DNA from: an uncultured Paraprevotella sp.
Lineage (GTDB): Bacteria > Bacteroidota > Bacteroidia > Bacteroidales > Bacteroidaceae
NCBI GenBank assembly: GCA_944321525.1
Contig: CALULQ010000002.1
Coordinates: 62,001-126,000 of the forward strand
DNA length: 64,000 nucleotides
Direction of reading: 5' to 3'
Shown here: positions 43,498-52,940 of the stretch, piece after piece
How positions within the stretch are numbered: the first letter of the stretch is position 1
Layout: every line of letters starts with the position of its first letter
Made by a program: the position numbers and the translations under genes
Notes under the pieces: generated by a model
Database searches by the model: none
Seen by the model: only the letters and a program-made list of their open reading frames with translations
What the model was told of the DNA's origin: nothing

Positions 43498-44466
43498 TCA
43501 CCTAAAAAAGCCTCTCAATCCATTAATTGCAGTAACAATAAAACCAGCCTTGTGAACCAACAGCCACATCATCATCTTCACTCTCTTATTACAGAATTTG
43601 TCAGGATACGAACATATATATTTGTGCGATGGCGGATAAATCCGCAAGAAGTATTTATACGTACAAGGGGTTAAAACCAAATCCTGAGTTGCTTTCAAGA
43701 TTCGCCAACAAATCTCCTTATGATATAAATCAAGCACTGCTTGCTTCTTGAAAAAGTCTATTGTGCTTTTATAACAACATAATTCATCCCGCATAATCTT
43801 CGGATTACTTGTATGCAGCAATGACGAAGTATTCATTAGATTATAAAAGTAATACGGATATGAAACTTTTGATATTTTCCTTGCGAAATAGAACACTCTT
43901 ACAGTCCAGCCAAAATCCTCGCAATACATGAATGACTCCGAAAATCTCAAGCCATGCTCCTCACAAAGTTTTCTCTTCACCAAAAGATTCCAAACAACCG
44001 TCAGGCCACCGCACATGTAATTGCGCAAGAAAAGGACCTTGTCCGTTTCCAAATCAACAGCCTTTGTCTGAATACAGCCTTTTACCGTAACCTCATAAAA
44101 GTCACAATAGCACACATCCGAATCATTACGCCTTGCCTCCTCATACAAGGAAGCATACATATCGTTACTCACCCAATCATCACTATCACAATAGGCAATA
44201 TATTCCCCTTTGGCAATAGTCATGCCTGTATTCCTCGCATAAGATGAACCCAAATTTGCTTCATGCGTAACAATATTCACCTGACAAGCCCGCCCCGGGT
44301 AATCAAGCATAACCCTCTTTAAAATGGAAATACTTTCATCGGGAGAGGCGTCATCCACAAAGATAAACTCCACGTCTTCCAACGTCTGCTCAAAAAGAGA
44401 ACGGGCACAACGCTCTATCCATTTGGCAACATTGTAAACAGGAACAATGACACTGACCTTAACCAT
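43498..44466 (-). CDS. Glycosyltransferase family 2
   Basis: This 322-residue protein opens VKVSVIVPVYNVAKWIERCARSLFEQTLEDVEFIFVDDASPDES, with metal motif AYCDSDDWVSND near residue 95 and the acid pair in SFMYCEDFGWTVRV. It closely parallels the GT2 at 38406-39383 in length and opening. AT-rich composition, unlike the flanks of the window. It sits 4 nt after the 44471 gene. Confidence 0.93.
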   Translation of the reverse strand: MVKVSVIVPVYNVAKWIERCARSLFEQTLEDVEFIFVDDASPDESISILKRVMLDYPGRACQVNIVTHEANLGSSYARNTGMTIAKGEYIAYCDSDDWVSNDMYASLYEEARRNDSDVCYCDFYEVTVKGCIQTKAVDLETDKVLFLRNYMCGGLTVVWNLLVKRKLCEEHGLRFSESFMYCEDFGWTVRVFYFARKISKVSYPYYFYNLMNTSSLLHTSNPKIMRDELCCYKSTIDFFKKQAVLDLYHKEICWRILKATQDLVLTPCTYKYFLRIYPPSHKYICSYPDKFCNKRVKMMMWLLVHKAGFIVTAINGLRGFFR

Positions 44467-44470
44467 ATTA

Positions 44471-45514
44471 TTACTTCTTCATCAACATGCCCAAGTGTCC
44501 TTTTATCGTACCCGTTCCTATTTTATGCACAAATGCGAACAATGTCCTTTGGAACACGGTATGTGCCTTTTTATCCATCTTATCATGCACTTCCAAGTAT
44601 GACATCTCCGGAAAATCTTCTATCGGCACGAACCAATCCGGATGGCTATCTTTTGTTCTTTTCACCTTATCCCAACACTGAACGCGATTGGCATGAAGAT
44701 GAAACCACACCGGACGTGTGAACATCATTTTATAAGGATTATTAAAACTTTCTGTCACCGAGTAAGTAATTCTATCCGAATAACGCCTGCTCCAGAACGT
44801 CTGGTCCGTCACCTTAAAAATCACAGTGTCCCCTTCCCCATTATAAGGAGGATGGATATTTACGCCATCGAACGGTACGTACCACCTATCATCCTTAAAT
44901 ACATTCAACCCAGATAAAGCGATGCAAACCTTCCCCCGTTGCAACTGCCACTTGGAGAACCCGGAATAGGATTTAAAAAAAGCCTTCACCATCCAATCCG
45001 GAATCATCCACAGACAAGGTTTTCCACGTTTTGCTGACAACCGACGATATATGGAAAAATACATCATGAAGAGCCACCCCAAAATGAAACCAAGATGCCA
45101 TTTCACACGAATATCCCCACTACAAACATCCCTCCATCCTTTCAACTCATCCTCAAAATACAATTGGTCGGCATCTATCTTGGTCACATATTTATATTGT
45201 GCTTTTGAGAGACCGAAATTACATAGGTTGCAATAAAGTCGGGGCGAATCATCCGGAAGCGTCTTGGCATACTCGAACTCTTCACGGGTCAAATCAAATG
45301 AAAGGACTTTATGATTATACTCGTAGACTTTTAACTTCGTAGGATATTGTTTTCTTTTCTTTTCTAATATCTCAAGCGTATTGTCGGTACAATCCGAACA
45401 AACCACAATCAATTCATCCAACGCATTGATACATGAATCAATGCAAGGTTCAAGCAATGTGGCCTCATTCCTTGTACGCATCAAACCAGAAAGCCCGTCT
45501 TTACGTTGTCTCAT
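44471..45514 (-). CDS. GT2-like glycosyltransferase
   Basis: This 347-residue protein begins GLSGLMRTRNEATLLEPCIDSCINALDELIVVCSDCTDNT, a GT-A opening in which the usual VDDGSTD is replaced by CSDCTDN. The metal motif is TKIDADQLYFEDE, near residue 114. A hydrophobic stretch (LGFILGWLFMMYFSIY, near 140) could touch the membrane. The overall pattern resembles WaaE/KdtX-like GT2 proteins, but the sugar is unknown. It is tightly spaced (4 and 12 nt) between two GT2 genes. Confidence 0.85.
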   Translation of the reverse strand: MRQRKDGLSGLMRTRNEATLLEPCIDSCINALDELIVVCSDCTDNTLEILEKKRKQYPTKLKVYEYNHKVLSFDLTREEFEYAKTLPDDSPRLYCNLCNFGLSKAQYKYVTKIDADQLYFEDELKGWRDVCSGDIRVKWHLGFILGWLFMMYFSIYRRLSAKRGKPCLWMIPDWMVKAFFKSYSGFSKWQLQRGKVCIALSGLNVFKDDRWYVPFDGVNIHPPYNGEGDTVIFKVTDQTFWSRRYSDRITYSVTESFNNPYKMMFTRPVWFHLHANRVQCWDKVKRTKDSHPDWFVPIEDFPEMSYLEVHDKMDKKAHTVFQRTLFAFVHKIGTGTIKGHLGMLMKK

Positions 45515-45526
45515 ATATCCTCTATA

Positions 45527-46543
45527 TTAAAACGACCTCAACGATAAATATTTCCTTATCCAATCCACAAATATATCCCTTAATGTAACCGCACTTACAC
45601 AAACTTTTCTAAACAATAGCATAATATAATACTTATACGTTGGCACTACATTATGCAATATTCTATCAATGCCTATCACTAACTTTTCGTCTTGTACATT
45701 GAACCTTTTCAATTCCCGTCTTACAGTTCGATATGAACATACCACATCTTCGAGTGCCATATACTTATTACAACGAGTCGTATCTATCTTAGAGATTTCC
45801 TTATACATTAAGATAGATGCTTCAAGTCCTGTTACAATATTCACGTTTAAACAAGACTCTGCTACGCCTTGAACACTATTGTCATGAATACGATATATAT
45901 ATGTCGGCTTTGAAGTAAAATTCATGTTTGCTTGTATGGCACAAACATATTGCATGATAAACAATCTATCCTCTCCAAAAAAGATTCGCTCATTAAACTC
46001 TATATTATGTCGCTTCAGAATTTCTATTTTAAAAATCTTTGAACATATAAACCATTGCCAAAAGACATGCCTGTACAAATTCTTTATTCCATCATCCTTT
46101 GATAATACATATTCGCAACCTTTAAACTTGGCTGTCGAATTCTCTAATGAACCGTCTCCGTTACAACAATCATATCCAGCAATTCCAAAATCGACATCAT
46201 CCTGCGAAACTAACTCCACTAAAGAAGAAACAGCATCAACAGGCAACATATCGTCTGAATCTACGAAAATACACCATTCTCCTTTGGCCTGTCGCAAGCC
46301 CCAATTTCTTGCTGAACTTACACCTCCATTTTCTTTCTTAAAGTATTTTATTCGTTTGTCTCTAGCTAAATAAGCTTTGCAAAGATTTTCACTTCCATCC
46401 TTACTACCGTCATTTACCAATATTATCTCAATATTCTCATATGTTTGGGACAACAAACTTTCTATACAAAACGGCAAAAACTGTTCTGAGTTATAAATAG
46501 GAACAAGAATAGAAACCAATATAGAGTCTTTACACTTTAGCAT
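45527..46543 (-). CDS. Glycosyltransferase family 2
   Basis: This 338-residue protein has ILVSILVPIYNSEQFLPFC, IILVNDGSKDGSE and the metal motif IFVDSDDMLPVD near residue 94, then FFGEDRLFIMQY. It is a classical inverting GT2 of capsule loci. It overlaps the GT2 upstream by 14 nt (46530-46543), a coupling also seen elsewhere in the operon. Strongly AT-rich codon use (AAA, ATA, TTA frequent). Confidence 0.93.
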   Translation of the reverse strand: MLKCKDSILVSILVPIYNSEQFLPFCIESLLSQTYENIEIILVNDGSKDGSENLCKAYLARDKRIKYFKKENGGVSSARNWGLRQAKGEWCIFVDSDDMLPVDAVSSLVELVSQDDVDFGIAGYDCCNGDGSLENSTAKFKGCEYVLSKDDGIKNLYRHVFWQWFICSKIFKIEILKRHNIEFNERIFFGEDRLFIMQYVCAIQANMNFTSKPTYIYRIHDNSVQGVAESCLNVNIVTGLEASILMYKEISKIDTTRCNKYMALEDVVCSYRTVRRELKRFNVQDEKLVIGIDRILHNVVPTYKYYIMLLFRKVCVSAVTLRDIFVDWIRKYLSLRSF

Positions 46544-47495
46544 AAGCTTTACATCTTTTTACTGCAACCATTTTGGATTCAAATGAATCTGAAACAGGCA
46601 TTAACCTGCTCAAAATTATCTTCTGGTATAAGACTTTACACATATTATAATAACCAAAATGTCTCCGTATTATAGTAAGGACTTCTATCATTAACCGCCA
46701 TTGATGCAACATCCATTTACGACTAATAGGTTTGGCAAATTGGTACAACAAGAACAAAGCAGCATCATCTGAATGTTCCACCTTGTATATCCCTAATCTA
46801 GCTTTAAACTCCAACTCCCGCTTTCTACCTAATGTTACCTCCGACCAAACTCCTTGAGCATGATGCCTATAAACAGCCATTGATTCTGAGAAGCAATGGC
46901 CTTTTTCTCCACTTTTCAGAAGCTCAAAGAATAGAACTACATCCATGGAAACAGGATATTTCTTATAATTTAAAATATCCAATGCACTACGTCGATACAT
47001 AACTGTCAACGGATGAAAGTGCCATTCTCCCCTTATCAAGGATTTTAAATCATAATCTGTTTCATTTCCCGTTGTATCATACAACATTTCTCCCTTTTCC
47101 TGAATATAATCATCATGACGATGCGAACACATCACATAATTCGGATGACATTCCAAGAAATCCACCTGCTTCTGGAGCTTGTATGGGTCAGTCCAATAGT
47201 CATCGCCTTCACAATAAGCCACATACTTACCACGAACATGATTCTTAAAGATATCCAGAAGTATATTTTTCTTCTGAGAATACCAATTTTCTTCCCTATA
47301 TATGCAATGGAATAAATTCGGGAAACGCCCTTCATACTCCTTTATAATATTCACAGAATCATCAGTGGATGCATCATCATGAATAACTATCTCAAAAGGA
47401 AAGCTCGTCTTTTGCATAACAAACCCATCCAAAGCCTGTCTAATAAAAGCCGAATGATTATAACATAAGCAAACAATACTAACTATTGGTTCCAT
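46530..47495 (-). CDS. Glycosyltransferase family 2
   Basis: This 321-residue protein opens PIVSIVCLCYNHSAFIRQALDGFVMQKTSFPFEIVIHDDASTDDS, typical of the 'CYNHxxFI' GT2 subgroup. The metal motif is AYCEGDDYWTDPYKLQKQV near residue 96. That subgroup often adds galactose or glucose in capsule pathways, but the donor is not determined. It lies 13 nt after the NeuD-like acetyltransferase gene. Confidence 0.93.
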   Translation of the reverse strand: MEPIVSIVCLCYNHSAFIRQALDGFVMQKTSFPFEIVIHDDASTDDSVNIIKEYEGRFPNLFHCIYREENWYSQKKNILLDIFKNHVRGKYVAYCEGDDYWTDPYKLQKQVDFLECHPNYVMCSHRHDDYIQEKGEMLYDTTGNETDYDLKSLIRGEWHFHPLTVMYRRSALDILNYKKYPVSMDVVLFFELLKSGEKGHCFSESMAVYRHHAQGVWSEVTLGRKRELEFKARLGIYKVEHSDDAALFLLYQFAKPISRKWMLHQWRLMIEVLTIIRRHFGYYNMCKVLYQKIILSRLMPVSDSFESKMVAVKRCKAYAKV

Positions 47496-47508
47496 ATATT
47501 ATCTATTT

Positions 47509-48144
47509 CTAAAATTCGACTTTCTTCGCTGGAACACCAAAAACAGTAACACCCGCTTTAACATTACGAAGCACAACGCTTCCCGCACCTACAATAGCAT
47601 TGGCACCAACTTTTATGTGAGGCAATATAGTTGCCCTTGTATGCAATGTTACATTATTACCAAGGCATGCTCCTCCCCCCATAAAAGAATAAGATTCTAT
47701 CTCACAATATTCACCCACTTTTGCATCATGACCGATGTTACAAAAAGGATGAATAGTCGTAAAATCACCTATATAAGTATCTGCAGAGATGGAACAAAAC
47801 GCAGATATCATAACGCCCTCACCTATATATGCACTCGGATGTACAATACTTTTAGAACTAACAATAGGAAAGAACACACCGCCTTTTGACTTGATTATCT
47901 CTACGTACTTTCTACGATAAACGGGATTTCCTAAGGCACAAGTAAACACATCATCTGGCTCTATAATATAAGACTCTACAGAATTCAAAATAGGCGCGTA
48001 ACCTTCAAAAGCAGACAACGCATCACTCTTATCATCCAAAAATCCCTTGATAAGAAATTCTCGACCATAGTCTTCTCGTAGTTTCAACCCATCATGATAT
48101 TCACGTCCAAAACCACGTGCACCAATGATTATCAGATTCTTCAT
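47509..48144 (-). CDS. NeuD/PglD-family sugar O/N-acyltransferase
   Basis: This 211-residue protein has an N-terminal nucleotide-sugar-binding Rossmann-like part (KNLIIIGARGFGREYHDGL) and a C-terminal left-handed beta-helix (GVMISAFCSISADTYIGDFTTIHPFCNIGHDAKVGEYCEIES...). It ends with AIVGAGSVVLRNVKAGVTVFGVPAKKV, as PglD/NeuD enzymes do. The catalytic His would be in NIGHD. It normally acetylates a UDP-amino sugar or sialic acid. Next to the ACP cassette and aminotransferase it could acylate an amino sugar with an unusual acyl group. Confidence 0.88.
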   Translation of the reverse strand: MKNLIIIGARGFGREYHDGLKLREDYGREFLIKGFLDDKSDALSAFEGYAPILNSVESYIIEPDDVFTCALGNPVYRRKYVEIIKSKGGVFFPIVSSKSIVHPSAYIGEGVMISAFCSISADTYIGDFTTIHPFCNIGHDAKVGEYCEIESYSFMGGGACLGNNVTLHTRATILPHIKVGANAIVGAGSVVLRNVKAGVTVFGVPAKKVEF

Positions 48145-48146
48145 CT

Positions 48147-48740
48147 CTATACTTTTAATACATTCTCATGCCCCGGACAAATGTAGAAGCCCTCCTTCGC
48201 TTGTTCCATAAGTTTGTGAACGGACGCCTCTGCCTGTCGCCGATTGCTCTTTGGGAAATTAGCAACGACCCTTACACCTGGAATATAGGAATCTCCAGTG
48301 AAAAGATATTGTCCTACGAAATAAGACAAACAACTCCAATCATGCCCTAAGGTTTCTATAACACGCAATTCTACACCAGCGAAAAGCAACAGTTTATCTT
48401 CATCCTGAAGTATAAAACATTGACCGACATAGATAAATGGTTGCTCATGATATAACGACAAATTGAAACGAGGAGACACTAACGCAACAGCCCCATTCGA
48501 TGACGTATAAACTTTAAGCAATGGATTATAAACATACAATTCATTAAGACCATAAATATGATCAAAATGACAATGAGTCAAGAATACCCCCTCTATAATC
48601 TTTCTATTCTCTTCACACCAATGAATAATTGGCGCAACATCCCCACAGTCGACTAACCAAGCCGAAGAACTTTCTTCCTCATAAAGGACATAAGTATTGG
48701 ATGAAAATAGTGTGTTAATAATTCGATGTATTTTTAGCAC
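48147..48740 (-). CDS. Metallo-beta-lactamase-fold hydrolase
   Basis: This 197-residue protein has the zinc motif THCHFDHIYGL (H56, H58, D60, H61), a later IETLGHDWSCLSYFVGQYLFTGDSY and a terminal CPGHENVL. The start is a GTG at 48740 (no ATG in range). It resembles glyoxalase-II or thioesterase-like MBL enzymes. Placed between a KASIII and an acyltransferase gene, it could release or proofread an acyl group from the locus ACP; that role is inferred. Spacing is 2-5 nt on each side. Confidence 0.85.
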   Translation of the reverse strand: MLKIHRIINTLFSSNTYVLYEEESSSAWLVDCGDVAPIIHWCEENRKIIEGVFLTHCHFDHIYGLNELYVYNPLLKVYTSSNGAVALVSPRFNLSLYHEQPFIYVGQCFILQDEDKLLLFAGVELRVIETLGHDWSCLSYFVGQYLFTGDSYIPGVRVVANFPKSNRRQAEASVHKLMEQAKEGFYICPGHENVLKV

Positions 48741-48745
48741 TTACG

Positions 48746-49807
48746 TTACAATTCAACGATATTACAAATATGACAATCTGCAAAATGCAAAATAGCGGTT
48801 CCCCAACTCATTCCGACCCCAAAAGCGCTCAAAAGCAACCGTTTATCACTGTGACAAAGTTGTTCTCTCAATTCGCTTACAATTGTTAAAGGAACAGATA
48901 CAGAAGAAGTGTTTCCATATTTATGGATTGTAGACGGAATCTTCGCAAAATCCAACTTCAACTTCTTGGCTATATAAGAGTTAATAAACTCATTCGCTTG
49001 ATGGAACACATAATAGTCTACATCATCTTTATTGATATTTGTAACATCCAGTAGACGTTTTATATCCTTGGGTATCTCAACAATTACAAAATTAAAGACA
49101 TCACTTCCACGCATATACCCCTGCTCATCATTGCGAATATTACCATATTCATCAACGACCCTTTCTCTAAGAGTATCTAACGAGCTAGGATGACGATAAC
49201 CTCCTCCTTCGATCCTTATCAAATCAGCCTTGGAACCATCTGAGTTCAAAGAAAAATAAGATTTTCCAAACTTCTCTCCACGTTCTATCAATGCAGCCAC
49301 CCCTGCATCCCCGAACAAAAATGCAGAGCGTCTATCCTTAGGAGAATATACCTTGGACCGAGTTTCTCCATCAAGGAACAACGCCTTATGAAGATTTTGC
49401 TGTTGCATAAGCGAATAAATCACACTTAACCCATAAAGGAAACCAGAACAGCCTAAATTGATGTCAAAGGCAACGACAGACTTCTTCAATCCCAATCGTT
49501 CCTGCAGAATAATAGAAGTGGCCGGCATCCGATAATCCGGGGTTTGAGACAAAAAGACTAATAAATCTATCTCGTTCCGTTCTATTCCTGTTTCTTTCAA
49601 AAGCCTTTCTGCAGCCGCAAAACACAAATCTGAAGAACAAGTTTTGGCATCAGCAAATCGCCGTTCGTAAATCCCAATTTTGTCTACTACTTTGCGAACA
49701 TCCTCTTCCGAGAAATATTGAGTGTATCTATAATTATCAATAACCGTATGTGGAACACAAGCAGCCATCGCTGATATGCCCACATTATCAAATTGCAATA
49801 ATGCCAT
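48746..49807 (-). CDS. 3-oxoacyl-ACP synthase III-like protein (copy 1)
   Basis: This 353-residue thiolase-fold enzyme has the catalytic Cys120 in DINLGCSGFLYGLS, His in YYVFHQANEFIN and Asn in YGNTSSVSVPL, so the Cys-His-Asn triad is intact. It condenses an acyl-CoA or acyl-ACP with malonyl-ACP, or transfers an acyl group to oxygen or nitrogen as some KASIII relatives do. It shares layout and many residues with the KASIII at 50556. Gap of 3 nt to the SDR gene. Confidence 0.92.
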   Translation of the reverse strand: MALLQFDNVGISAMAACVPHTVIDNYRYTQYFSEEDVRKVVDKIGIYERRFADAKTCSSDLCFAAAERLLKETGIERNEIDLLVFLSQTPDYRMPATSIILQERLGLKKSVVAFDINLGCSGFLYGLSVIYSLMQQQNLHKALFLDGETRSKVYSPKDRRSAFLFGDAGVAALIERGEKFGKSYFSLNSDGSKADLIRIEGGGYRHPSSLDTLRERVVDEYGNIRNDEQGYMRGSDVFNFVIVEIPKDIKRLLDVTNINKDDVDYYVFHQANEFINSYIAKKLKLDFAKIPSTIHKYGNTSSVSVPLTIVSELREQLCHSDKRLLLSAFGVGMSWGTAILHFADCHICNIVEL

Positions 49808-49810
49808 AAG

Positions 49811-50554
49811 CTAAATCGTTATTCCTCCGTCTATGACAAGAGATTGACCAGTCATCCACGATGAAGCATCAGACAATAGATAAATGGCTCCATAAGCTAT
49901 ATCTTCAGGTTCCCCATAACGCTTTAACGGATATCTTTCCATATCTTCTTTTAATTGCTCTTCTGTAAGTGTCCCCCTCCGTATTAGGGGGGTATTTACC
50001 ATACCTGGATTGATGCTATTCACCCTCATTTTCTTAGATGACAACTCCTTTGCACAAAACTTAACTATAGACTGAAGAGCTGCTTTGGATGAACCATAAA
50101 CAGAACCACCCGTGGAAATATTCCATATTCCACCGATAGACGCAATAAAAACCACAGATGCTTTAGGGCAGAATTTTTTCTTTTTAACCAACAGGCGAAA
50201 CAATTCTATCGGAGAGAAAAAATTAATATTGAAAACCTCATCAAACTTTTCTCGAGTAGCAAACTGAAATGGCAAAGTTAAGCCCCTACCGGCAGAAAAT
50301 ACACATCCATCCAATTGCCCAACTTGTTCAACAAGCCTCTCAACATAAGAACTTTCCGTCAAATCCCCAATGGAAAACGCATGGTCACTTCCTGCCAACA
50401 AAGAAACCGTTTCTTCTAACCGCTCTTGATTTCTCCCACAAAGCCACAACTGTGCTCCCATTTTAGAACACTCAACTGCAATAGCCCTGCCTATACCAGA
50501 GGAAGCCCCTGTAATTAATATCTTTTTTCCAGATAAAGAAAATGGATTATACAT
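49811..50554 (-). CDS. SDR-family oxidoreductase (FabG-like)
   Basis: Starting at MYNPFSLSGKK (50554) gives 247 residues. NAD(P)-binding motif TGASSGIG (residues 15-22), catalytic Tyr-x3-Lys in SVYGSSKAAL, and a C-terminal GQSLVIDGGITI complete the short-chain dehydrogenase pattern. In this context it may reduce a 3-ketoacyl-ACP made by the neighbouring KASIII enzymes. It starts 1 nt from the second KASIII gene. Confidence 0.92.
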   Translation of the reverse strand: MYNPFSLSGKKILITGASSGIGRAIAVECSKMGAQLWLCGRNQERLEETVSLLAGSDHAFSIGDLTESSYVERLVEQVGQLDGCVFSAGRGLTLPFQFATREKFDEVFNINFFSPIELFRLLVKKKKFCPKASVVFIASIGGIWNISTGGSVYGSSKAALQSIVKFCAKELSSKKMRVNSINPGMVNTPLIRRGTLTEEQLKEDMERYPLKRYGEPEDIAYGAIYLLSDASSWMTGQSLVIDGGITI

Positions 50555-50555
50555 A

Positions 50556-51590
50556 TTATACCTCAACTAAATCCGAAACCACAACCTTATCAGTATCAAA
50601 TAAAACAGTTGCCCACGATAAACCGACGCCAAAACCACAAGCCAAATGGTGCAATGATGAAGCACGCACAATCTCTGGAATCTGTGTTACTACGGTCAAT
50701 GGAATAGAAGCAGAAGAAGTGTTCCCAAAACTCTGCATACAATAAGGAACCTTTTCCTCCGGAAGTTTCAGCTTCTTGCGAATCTTCTCATTCATCATCT
50801 TATTCGCCTGATGAAAAAGGAAATAGTCTATACTATTAATATCTACCTGATGCTTCTCCAATAGTTTTTTCACTGTCTTAGGAACAACCGATATGCCAAA
50901 GGCAAAAACATCCATGCCCTTCATTAGCGTTTGCAAACGATGTCTCATAATGCCATCTTCACATTGAACCAACTTTAAAGAATCTTCGGTGAATTGATTT
51001 CTTGAACCACCATCAGGAGTAATAATAGCATCATATCCACTTCCATCAGTTCCAACATGAAACTTAAAACCAGAAGCACCCTTATTATATTCTATTGCAG
51101 TTACTGTACCGGCATGACCGAACAAAGGATCAGGATCAGACTTAGCTCTTTTTTTAGCATCTCCAGCTAATAATAATGCCTTGGTTATCCCAGTTTCAGA
51201 TAACAGCCCAGCTACAACACTTAAGCCATAAACCCAACCGGAACATCCTAATGCAATATCTAAAGCATAACATTCTTTGCTTAAGCCCAAACGATTTTGC
51301 AAGACACATGCCGTTGCAGGCAAAATGTAATCTGCCGTCTGTGAAACAAAAACCAAAGCACCAATTTCGGCTTTGTCCCATTGCAAATCAGACAACAAGC
51401 GTTCTGTTGCTTCAAAGCATAAATCCGATGTTGTAAAATTCCCAATTCGACGTTCCCGAACTCCGGTGGTTGCTATAAAATCTGCAGCATCATAATCTTT
51501 AGATGCCACAGATTCATTTACAGCCACATATTTCGGTACTCCGGCAGCAAAACCAGCAATCCTGACATTATTAAAATCCAAAAAGGCCAT
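50556..51590 (-). CDS. 3-oxoacyl-ACP synthase III-like protein (copy 2)
   Basis: This 344-residue protein has catalytic Cys116 in DIALGCSGWVYGLS, His in YFLFHQANKMMNEKI and Asn in SFGNTSSASIPL, so it is predicted active. It resembles copy 1 from the N-terminus onward (FNNVRIAGFAAGVPKYV against FDNVGISAMAACVPHTV), which points to duplication within the cassette. Its start overlaps the ACP stop by one nucleotide at 51590, a strong sign that the two act together. Confidence 0.92.
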   Translation of the reverse strand: MAFLDFNNVRIAGFAAGVPKYVAVNESVASKDYDAADFIATTGVRERRIGNFTTSDLCFEATERLLSDLQWDKAEIGALVFVSQTADYILPATACVLQNRLGLSKECYALDIALGCSGWVYGLSVVAGLLSETGITKALLLAGDAKKRAKSDPDPLFGHAGTVTAIEYNKGASGFKFHVGTDGSGYDAIITPDGGSRNQFTEDSLKLVQCEDGIMRHRLQTLMKGMDVFAFGISVVPKTVKKLLEKHQVDINSIDYFLFHQANKMMNEKIRKKLKLPEEKVPYCMQSFGNTSSASIPLTVVTQIPEIVRASSLHHLACGFGVGLSWATVLFDTDKVVVSDLVEV

Positions 51591-51820
51591 TAATGTTTCG
51601 CTTTTACCACATTATACAAATCTTCTATAGTAGATGCATTACGAATATCGTCACCTTTTAAAGCAACCTCATATTCTTCATCCACCATCGCTATGACTGA
51701 CAATGCAATCAAAGAAGACCATTCATCCAAATCCTTAAACACTGTATTGGCCTGAATCTCATTTGCATCCGTTTCATCAAATTGCTCTGCGAACTTCTCT
51801 ACGAAATCTTGTAAATTCAT
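51590..51820 (-). CDS. Dedicated acyl carrier protein of the capsule locus
   Basis: This 76-residue acidic helical protein has the phosphopantetheine site in DEWSSLIAL (Ser36), differing from the GADSL of the housekeeping acpP at 63735. It ends in KAKH. It carries the acyl chain for the adjacent KASIII and SDR enzymes. It is placed between the aminotransferase (5-nt gap) and KASIII copy 2 (1-nt overlap). Confidence 0.9.
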   Translation of the reverse strand: MNLQDFVEKFAEQFDETDANEIQANTVFKDLDEWSSLIALSVIAMVDEEYEVALKGDDIRNASTIEDLYNVVKAKH

Positions 51821-51825
51821 ATTCC

Positions 51826-52935
51826 CTATTTTTTTATAATTGATAAAATTCTATCTGTATCAGTTTCTTGTAACCCATAATACATCGGCAAACAAATCAC
51901 CTGCTCCGCTATTCTTGTAGCCACCGGAAGGTTTTCCGGCCTTGCCGAATCCAAACCCCGGTAGGTGCTGAACGTACTGATGAGCGGATAGAAGTAGCGA
52001 CGACCAAGCACGTTGTGTTCCTTCATCTTGAAATACAATTCGTCGCGCGTCATGCCGTACTGCTCCGCATCCACAAAGATGGGGAAATAGGCGTAATTAT
52101 GGCGCACGCCGGGAAGGTCTTCCATCACACGGATGCCGGGAACATCCTGCAATGCCTTGCGATAGGATTCGGCGACATGACGGCGGGCTTCTATTGCCCG
52201 GTCCACCTGCTTCAGGTTAATCAGGCCATAGGCCGCGCGCACCTCATCCATCTTGCTGTTGATGCCGGGAGCCACCACCGTGGTCTCGCCCGCGAAACCG
52301 AAGTTCTTCAAGTAGTCGATGCGTTTCTTGGTCTGTTCATCGTGCATCACCAAGGCGCCGCCTTCGATAGTGTTATACACTTTTGTGGCATGAAAACTCA
52401 GCGTGGACATATCGCCCGCATTCAAGATGCTTTCACCACCAACTTTCACGCCAAAGGCATGGGCCGCATCGTAAATCACCTTCAGCCCGTATTTGTCGGC
52501 TATCTCCTGGATACGTGCCGTGGCGCAGGGACGTCCATAGACATGCACCGGCATAATTGCCGTGGTGTGGGGGGTGATGGCCGCCTCTATCTTGTCGGGG
52601 TCGAGATTGCAGGTTTCGGGGTCGATGTCCACGAACACCGGTTTGATGCCGTTCCACCATAAGGCGTGTGTCGTGGCCACAAAACTGAAAGGTGTGGTAA
52701 TCACCTCTCCCGTAATCCGCATGGCCTGCAGGGCGGTAATCAGCGGAAGCGTACCATTGGTAAACAAACTGATGAAGGGCACACCGAGATATTCGCACAG
52801 CGCCTTCTCCAGTTCCCTATGGTAATGCCCGTTGTTGGTGATCCACTTCCGTTGCCAGATGTCCTTCAAATAGACATTCAGTTCGTCCAACGAAGGCAAC
52901 AACGGAGAAGTCACCGTAATCTGTTTCTCTTCCAT
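51826..52935 (-). CDS. DegT/DnrJ/EryC1/StrS sugar aminotransferase
   Basis: The start MEEKQITVTSP at 52935 gives 369 residues; the longer frame runs into the flippase gene. PLP fold: FTNGTLPLITALQAM, DIDPETCNLDPDKIEAAI, YDAAHAFGV, with the Lys in LSFHATKVYNTIEGGALV. It converts a keto-sugar nucleotide to an amino sugar. With the ACP cassette and NeuD-like acyltransferase downstream it could supply the amine that is acylated. Gap to flippase 5 nt. Confidence 0.93.
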   Translation of the reverse strand: MEEKQITVTSPLLPSLDELNVYLKDIWQRKWITNNGHYHRELEKALCEYLGVPFISLFTNGTLPLITALQAMRITGEVITTPFSFVATTHALWWNGIKPVFVDIDPETCNLDPDKIEAAITPHTTAIMPVHVYGRPCATARIQEIADKYGLKVIYDAAHAFGVKVGGESILNAGDMSTLSFHATKVYNTIEGGALVMHDEQTKKRIDYLKNFGFAGETTVVAPGINSKMDEVRAAYGLINLKQVDRAIEARRHVAESYRKALQDVPGIRVMEDLPGVRHNYAYFPIFVDAEQYGMTRDELYFKMKEHNVLGRRYFYPLISTFSTYRGLDSARPENLPVATRIAEQVICLPMYYGLQETDTDRILSIIKK

Positions 52936-52940
52936 ATCTC

